Assembly (NCBI RefSeq): GCF_900104355.1
Contig: NZ_FNIY01000015.1
Location: 1-58,550, forward strand
Reading direction: 5' to 3'
DNA from: Phyllobacterium sp. OV277
GTDB lineage: Bacteria; Pseudomonadota; Alphaproteobacteria; Rhizobiales; Rhizobiaceae
Length of the DNA stretch: 58,550 bases
The notes beneath the pieces are model-generated. The model searched no databases and was not told where the DNA came from. It saw only the letters and a list, made by a program, of their open reading frames with translations. The position numbers and the translations under genes were made by a program. Below are positions 53,983 through 58,550 of this stretch, piece after piece; positions within the stretch are counted from its first letter, which is position 1; every line of letters starts with the position of its first letter.

Positions 53983-55175
53983 GCATCCTCGCCAATAACC
54001 GCATGCGGCGTAAGCCCCACAAGGCGCGTATACAGCTCCGGATCTGTGGCACCCTCCGTGTTGACGATGAAGACGCGCGAACGGCTATCAAGATGAATGG
54101 CCTCACGCATCGTCTGATCTCCTGCGACAGCAAATAACCCCGCAAGACCGGCGCCCCCACTTTCCCCGGCAACAACAGGCGTATCGTTACCCAGCGGCCG
54201 GGCCAGCTGGTTCATGGCAAGGACGGCACCTTCTTCTTCCACCTTCATAAACGCATCGGCAGCACGGGTAAGAACCCGCCACGCCACGGGCGAAGGTTCA
54301 TAACATTCAAGCATCGCCATGACGGTTGCTTCGCCATGGGCAATTTTCACCACCTCGCCCGCCGCCGCACTGGCAAAGATGCAGGCCGCGCGTGCAGGCT
54401 CGACCACGATAAAGGTGGGACGCCTGTCACCGAAGAGAAGCGCCAGATGTCCTGCCAAGGCCGCAGCCACACCGCCAACGCCTGCCTGCACGAATACATG
54501 GGTCGGCAGTTCAGGCAGATCACGCAATGCTTCGCGTATGATGGCTGTGTATCCTTGCATCACCAGCCCGGGAATACGCTCATAGCCCGGCCAGGACGTA
54601 TCTGATACGACGGTCCAGCCCTTCGCCTCGCTTACCCGCGCCGACTCGCGAATGGAATCATCATAGGTGCCATCCACCCGGATCATCTCGGCACCATAAC
54701 GGACAATGGCAGCCACCCTTTCATCGCTCACTCCGGCATGGACGAAAATCGCCGATTTTGCGCCGACAAGCTGCGCGCCTGCTGCAACCGACTTGCCGTG
54801 ATTGCCATCTGTCGCGCATCCGAAGGTCATGCGACTGGCTATGGCCCGCACCTGTTGCGCATGAAGTTCGCTGACGTCAACGATCCGACCGAGCTGGCGA
54901 TTGGCTTCCTCAAGCACAAGCCGGATGACGGCGTAGGAACCGCCCAGTGCTTTGAAACTGCCAAGACCAAGACGCTGCCCCTCATCCTTGACGTGGAGCG
55001 CTGCAATGCCAAGTTCTGCGGCAAGGGCTGGCAATGCATGCAGTGGCGTTGGCACATGATTGTCGCGATAGGATAAAAAACGCTCAACCTCCTTGGCCGC
55101 CTCTGCACCAAGCGTCTGCGCATCGGTTATATCGAGCGGTTTGTTATGATCGGGGTGCTGGTTGAGGATCAGCAT
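53979..55175 (-). CDS. dpaL: Diaminopropionate ammonia-lyase
   Basis: A 398-residue fold-type II PLP enzyme that converts 2,3-diaminopropionate to pyruvate and ammonia. The PLP lysine is Lys75 in GLGSFKALGGSYAV. Other marks are FGCATDGNHGKSVA, the phosphate loop GESGGAGLAGL and the family-typical SDTSWPGYERIPGLVMQGY. The ATG at 55175 (MLILNQHPDHNKP) is chosen; upstream in-frame starts overlap the divergent Lrp gene. Its last 4 nt overlap the convergent LysR pseudogene. Confidence 0.92.
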   Translation of the reverse strand: MLILNQHPDHNKPLDITDAQTLGAEAAKEVERFLSYRDNHVPTPLHALPALAAELGIAALHVKDEGQRLGLGSFKALGGSYAVIRLVLEEANRQLGRIVDVSELHAQQVRAIASRMTFGCATDGNHGKSVAAGAQLVGAKSAIFVHAGVSDERVAAIVRYGAEMIRVDGTYDDSIRESARVSEAKGWTVVSDTSWPGYERIPGLVMQGYTAIIREALRDLPELPTHVFVQAGVGGVAAALAGHLALLFGDRRPTFIVVEPARAACIFASAAAGEVVKIAHGEATVMAMLECYEPSPVAWRVLTRAADAFMKVEEEGAVLAMNQLARPLGNDTPVVAGESGGAGLAGLFAVAGDQTMREAIHLDSRSRVFIVNTEGATDPELYTRLVGLTPHAVIGEDA

Positions 55176-55279
55176 TGCTCTTTCACTCCTGTGATTGACG
55201 TATTTATATTGCGATACAGGTGATAAAAGCGCTCTGATTTGACGCTGCTTGTGCAAGTTTGTTTCGTGAAAGACATCCA

Positions 55280-55768
55280 ATGGCAAAGAAATCATTGATA
55301 GGGGGAAATGATCTCGATCATTTCGATCTCGCGATTCTCGACATCCTGCAAAGGGATAATGCCACGCCGCAGCGGATTATTGGCGAGGCGGTCAATCTGT
55401 CCGCGCCAGCTGTGCAGCGCCGTATTAAACGCATGGAGGAAACAGGCATTATTCAGGCAAATATCGCCGTGCTTGATCCTGCAAAGGTGGGGCAACCCAT
55501 CACGCTTTTTGTCGAAGTTGAGGTCGAGAGCGAGCGTATCGACCTGATTGACGCGGCCAAAAGGAGCTTTGCTGCTGCCGCGGAGGTACAGCAGTGCTAC
55601 TATGTAACCGGCGAGGCTGATTTTATTCTGGTGGTCATTGTTGCCAGCATGACCGAATATGAAGCCCTGACCCGCAGACTGTTCTTCGGCAATCACAACG
55701 TCAAACGGTTCCGCACTGTCGTGGTGATGGACCGCGTCAAGACAGGAATGACCATCCCATTGAAGTAA
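55280..55768 (+). CDS. Lrp/AsnC-family regulator
   Basis: A 162-residue protein. The HTH is at about residues 10-60 (LDHFDLAILDILQRDNATPQRIIGEAVNLSAPAVQRRIKRMEETGIIQANIAVLD). The RAM ligand domain is at about 70-150 (VQQCYYVTGEADFILVVIVASMTEYEAL). It is divergent from dpaL with a 104-nt gap, the usual arrangement of Lrp activators with their amino-acid catabolic target. It may sense diaminopropionate or serine; that is inference. Confidence 0.9.
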   Translation: MAKKSLIGGNDLDHFDLAILDILQRDNATPQRIIGEAVNLSAPAVQRRIKRMEETGIIQANIAVLDPAKVGQPITLFVEVEVESERIDLIDAAKRSFAAAAEVQQCYYVTGEADFILVVIVASMTEYEALTRRLFFGNHNVKRFRTVVVMDRVKTGMTIPLK

Positions 55769-55806
55769 GAGCGGCGCGATATTGATTGCGCTAAAACCAG
55801 AGGGCC

Positions 55807-56004
55807 TTATTCGGCCTCTTCATCATCTTCGTCCTCGTCATCGGACTCTATCACGTCCCATATAAAGGCGTGCAGACGCTCCTCGATGCTTTTCCTGGAA
55901 GCACCGGCTTTTTCCATCTCGCGCTTGATTTTCAGGAACTGAGCCTTGTCCTCCGGCGAGAGGTATTTTGCGGCGTTTTCGAGCGATGACAATGAACTGG
56001 ACAT
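55807..56004 (-). CDS. Small helical protein with acidic tail
   Basis: A 65-residue protein. The helical part SSLSSLENAAKYLSPEDKAQFLKIKREMEKAGASRKSIEERLHAFIWDVIE is followed by a strongly acidic C-terminus (SDDEDEDDEEAE). No known family. The periodic hydrophobics make it look real. The start at 56004 is not certain; an upstream frame begins at 56034. The stop region includes an AGAGGGCC/GGCCTCT hairpin that may end this gene and the Lrp gene. Confidence 0.55.
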   Translation of the reverse strand: MSSSLSSLENAAKYLSPEDKAQFLKIKREMEKAGASRKSIEERLHAFIWDVIESDDEDEDDEEAE

Positions 56005-56246
56005 GCGCGGCTCATACCTTCTCAAGCACGACAATGGAAGCAGGATATCACGACAGCCCTAGTTGTCGATGAAATCGCGCTCAAGCTTGTTATGGCCTGA
56101 CGGATCGAGCCCGTGTCCTAGCGCTTAATGCAGTGGCAACCCGTACAGAAATCTTCGGTTTTCAAAAAAATTTCGAGGCAATGTAGAATCGGGCTTGGCT
56201 CGAACGTCCTAGGGCTACAAGCCACATTTGAAGGGATGGAACCATC

Positions 56247-57125
56247 ATGAAACGCTCAATATTCAAGGCAATCGCCGGCGCGCTGTTCATCGCAGCCGCA
56301 ATACCGCTGGCGCATGCACAGGATGCGGCAAAGTCCGCCTATGCCGAAGTCAATGGCATGAAAATGTATTACGAGGTTTCCGGAAGCGGCGATCCGCTCA
56401 TTGTGCTGCATGGCGCCTATATGAATATTCCATCGATGGGCAAGATCATCCCGATGCTGGCCAAGAACCACAAAGTCTATGCGCTGGAGTTTCAGGGCCA
56501 CGGACGCACCAATGATATTGACCGGCCGATCACCTATGCAAACCTGGCTGACGATACCGCCGCGTTCATGGATGCCGTGGGTGTCAAGAAAGCCGATGTC
56601 TTCGGCTATTCCATGGGTGCCGGTGCCGGACTGCAACTTGCCATCCGTCATCCGGATAAGGTGACGCGGCTGGTGGCGGCTTCCACTGCCTATGACGCCG
56701 AGGGTTTTCAGCCTGAATACAAGGCTTTCATTCCGCAGATGAGTGTCGAGATGTTCGTGGGAATGCCGTTTGCTCAGGAATATCGCAAGCTGGCTGCCAA
56801 TCCTGATGGTTTTCCCGCCCTCGTCAAAAAGCTGATCGCACTTGAACATGAGCCGATGGCATGGGGAACGGATGTCAAGGCGGTCAAAGCGCCGGTACTG
56901 ATTATCACTGCTGATGCAGACGTGACGACACTGGAACACTCCGTGGCTCTGTTCCGGCTGCTTGGTGGCGGCGCGATGGGCGATATGGGCAAGCCTCTGT
57001 CGGCCTCGCGACTTGCCGTCATGCCCGCCACCTCACATACCGCAATCATCACGCAACCGGAATTGCTGGAAGCCTTTGTGGAACCCTTCCTGAAAGATGA
57101 AACGCCGAAGGGCATGTTTCAGTAG
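56247..57125 (+). CDS. Secreted alpha/beta hydrolase
   Basis: A 292-residue protein with a signal peptide (MKRSIFKAIAGALFIAAAIPLAHAQ) and an alpha/beta-hydrolase fold. The oxyanion-hole segment is LIVLHGAYMN. The nucleophile elbow is GYSMGAG with Ser122, the acid is near ITADADVT, and the catalytic His is in ATSHTAII. It should act in the periplasm on an ester or amide; substrate unknown. AAGGG lies before the ATG. It is followed by a hairpin and a long non-coding stretch. Confidence 0.88.
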   Translation: MKRSIFKAIAGALFIAAAIPLAHAQDAAKSAYAEVNGMKMYYEVSGSGDPLIVLHGAYMNIPSMGKIIPMLAKNHKVYALEFQGHGRTNDIDRPITYANLADDTAAFMDAVGVKKADVFGYSMGAGAGLQLAIRHPDKVTRLVAASTAYDAEGFQPEYKAFIPQMSVEMFVGMPFAQEYRKLAANPDGFPALVKKLIALEHEPMAWGTDVKAVKAPVLIITADADVTTLEHSVALFRLLGGGAMGDMGKPLSASRLAVMPATSHTAIITQPELLEAFVEPFLKDETPKGMFQ

Positions 57126-57492
57126 GCTTATCTTCAACTGTTGACTTTCTGCCAGGCGCTGGATGGATCATACCAACATCCATTCAGCGCCTACATGTAT
57201 GATCTTTGCAAGTTCACGAGCTGCGAAGCAATATTATGTTTATTTCGAAAAGGTGGTTCGTCACGAACTTTGACGTCACTTAAAGCATCATTTTGCACTT
57301 TTTTCGGCATTAACGCCATATGGCAAGCACATATCGGTAATATTGAAAACCCAACCGCACTGATAATAATCTCTAATGTGTATAAGAAAAACTTCTTGCT
57401 GTTTAATTTGATATTATATTCAATGAATGCTGCTCTATGGATATTTTATACTCGTATGAAACCGGATCATTTTTGCAACTGCGGAGAGAGTC
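57126..57492. other. Non-coding AT-rich stretch with a hairpin
   Basis: No gene is supported. AGGCGCTGGATGG (from 57154) and CCATTCAGCGCCT (to 57192) pair with one mismatch and probably end the hydrolase transcript. The rest, to 57492, is AT-rich and presumably contains the promoter of the Hint-domain gene. A 125-codon frame across it has no protein-like features. Confidence 0.6.
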
Positions 57493-58550
57493 GTGGCAAC
57501 CATTACGTGGACTGGTAATGCCGGTGACAATCTTTGGCTTAACCCTGCCAATTGGTCGTCGGGCGACACTCCTAGCTCACTAGACACGGTGGTTATCAAC
57601 ACGCAATTTTTGGGCGCAAACGGTCCACGGGGTTGGGGCCCGACGATCGGCGGCCTTGTTTTGGGTCCGAACACGACTTTGAGTGTCTATGGCGGCCCTG
57701 CAACTGCTTCACTTAACATAGGTACTGTAGGAACAGGAGCTATTTCCGGCGGGGTGATATATGCATTCAACGGCAAAATTACAGCTGGAACTGGTGTGAC
57801 ATCCGCATCCGGAGTCGTGGTCCTCGACCAGAACGCGTCGTACCGGTGGGATGGCATCAACTCGACCCAAACGATCCGCATGCACTATCACCCATATCTG
57901 GGTGTACCTGTCTCTCCCAACGTCACCTTTGCCTTTTCAACCCAATTTGACGGAACAATAGAGAACTTTTACGCGACCAACATCATCACATATGCCGGAA
58001 CCGGAACTGTAACCGGTATGACCTTAAACGGGCACACCGTGACCTACACAACAACAGCGGGGAGCTACACTCTCACCTTTGGCAATGATGTAAACGTCGC
58101 AGATCTGATCTTCAATTCAGGTACCGGGAGTATCACGACACTCCAAGTGGACCCCAATGTACCCTGTTTCACTCCGGGGACACTGATCCGGACGGAGCGC
58201 GGCGATATCGCGGTCGAAACGCTTGACGTTGGAGATATGGTGGTCACGGCCTCCGGCGAGCATCGCCCAATCATCTGGTTGGGCCATCACACCATGAAAC
58301 GTGACGGATCAGCCGAGTTTCAGTCCGCCTGCCCCGTCCGCATTCAGGCCGGAGCGTTTGGCGACCAGATGCCCTATGCTGATTTGTGGCTTTCTCCCGG
58401 CCATGCCATCTGCGTGCGCATTCTCGACGAGGTTCTCATCCCGGCGGGCTATCTGATCAATGGCGCAACCATCGCACAGGTCGATGTCGATGAAGTCACC
58501 TATTGGCATGTCGAACTCGGCAGCCACGATATTCTTCTCGCCAATGGCCT
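57493..58550 (+). CDS. Hint-domain protein with N-terminal beta-repeat region (cut by window edge)
   Basis: A GTG start at 57493 behind GGAGAGAG opens a frame that runs off the right edge; 352 residues are visible. Residues 1-215 are Gly/Thr/Asn-rich with beta-strand character (VATITWTGNAGDNLWLNPANW ... GTISGGVIYAFNGKITAG). From Cys225 the Hint (Hedgehog/intein) fold follows: CFTPGTLIRTERGDIAVETLDVGDMVVTASG, then WLGHHTM, LSPGHAICV and VDEVTYWHVEL. The nucleophile Cys225 is present. Such alphaproteobacterial Hint_2 proteins are usually surface or secreted and of unknown role; self-cleavage is possible but not shown. The C-terminus is unseen. Confidence 0.85.
   Translation, partial: MATITWTGNAGDNLWLNPANWSSGDTPSSLDTVVINTQFLGANGPRGWGPTIGGLVLGPNTTLSVYGGPATASLNIGTVGTGAISGGVIYAFNGKITAGTGVTSASGVVVLDQNASYRWDGINSTQTIRMHYHPYLGVPVSPNVTFAFSTQFDGTIENFYATNIITYAGTGTVTGMTLNGHTVTYTTTAGSYTLTFGNDVNVADLIFNSGTGSITTLQVDPNVPCFTPGTLIRTERGDIAVETLDVGDMVVTASGEHRPIIWLGHHTMKRDGSAEFQSACPVRIQAGAFGDQMPYADLWLSPGHAICVRILDEVLIPAGYLINGATIAQVDVDEVTYWHVELGSHDILLANG

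Noticed and set aside
57141..57518. A 125-codon frame before the Hint gene
   Set aside because: It crosses the terminator hairpin and the Hint start, with low-complexity AT-driven residues and no ribosome-binding site.

Overview
The window reads as a chromosomal segment of a soil- or plant-associated alphaproteobacterium of the order Hyphomicrobiales (Rhizobiales), most like Phyllobacteriaceae/Brucellaceae. The signs are a GcrA-type cell-cycle regulator with clustered GANTC sites, a SAM-II riboswitch on metZ, the rhizobial-type dCTP deaminase, the linked argD-argF-hslO cluster, class I lysyl-tRNA synthetase and a PodJ-like polarity protein. No species can be fixed from the sequence alone.

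Layout. 1-11.6 kb is core genome: the start of an RpfC-like sensor kinase cut by the left edge, tRNA-Gly(CCC), dcd, riboswitch-controlled metZ, apaG, a PhnA-like protein, argD-argF-hslO, gcrA, phoR and ppk2. 11.5-18.3 kb holds a membrane glycosyltransferase, a periplasmic amino-acid-type binding protein, lysK, a VOC protein and an S24 repressor/nuclease-like pair. 18.6-25.1 kb is a four-gene beta-oxidation operon (two acyl-CoA dehydrogenases, thiolase, FadJ-type protein) behind a strong palindromic operator. The same operator core recurs before a nitronate monooxygenase gene at 39.7 kb. 25.4-33.5 kb carries coq7, a podJ-like gene, a TauE/SafE-TIGR02186 pair, a methyltransferase and a membrane protein.

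33.6-39.6 kb is a compact MocR-controlled cassette: a 4,5-dihydroxyphthalate-decarboxylase-like protein, a C-N hydrolase, and a polar amino acid ABC importer (binding protein, permease, ATPase). Three of its four junctions overlap by 4 nt, and the regulator is transcribed divergently. Its substrate is unknown, and it is the best candidate here for an undescribed pathway.

From about 42.2 kb (tRNA-Thr) to 49 kb the DNA is accessory: AT-rich orphan genes behind the tRNA, two XRE-regulator modules facing small membrane or lipoprotein genes, decayed XRE copies, a TetR/HdeD-like pair, a GFA protein, a DUF1127 protein, a 46-residue five-cysteine protein and a palindromic intergenic repeat. 49-58.5 kb holds regulators (AraC, a frameshifted LysR, Lrp), an M23-family protein with an altered zinc-ligand motif, an aldo/keto reductase, diaminopropionate ammonia-lyase, a secreted alpha/beta hydrolase and the 5' part of a Hint-domain protein cut by the right edge. 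An inverted-repeat element with long arms occurs twice (18.4 and 41.9 kb) in opposite orientation.
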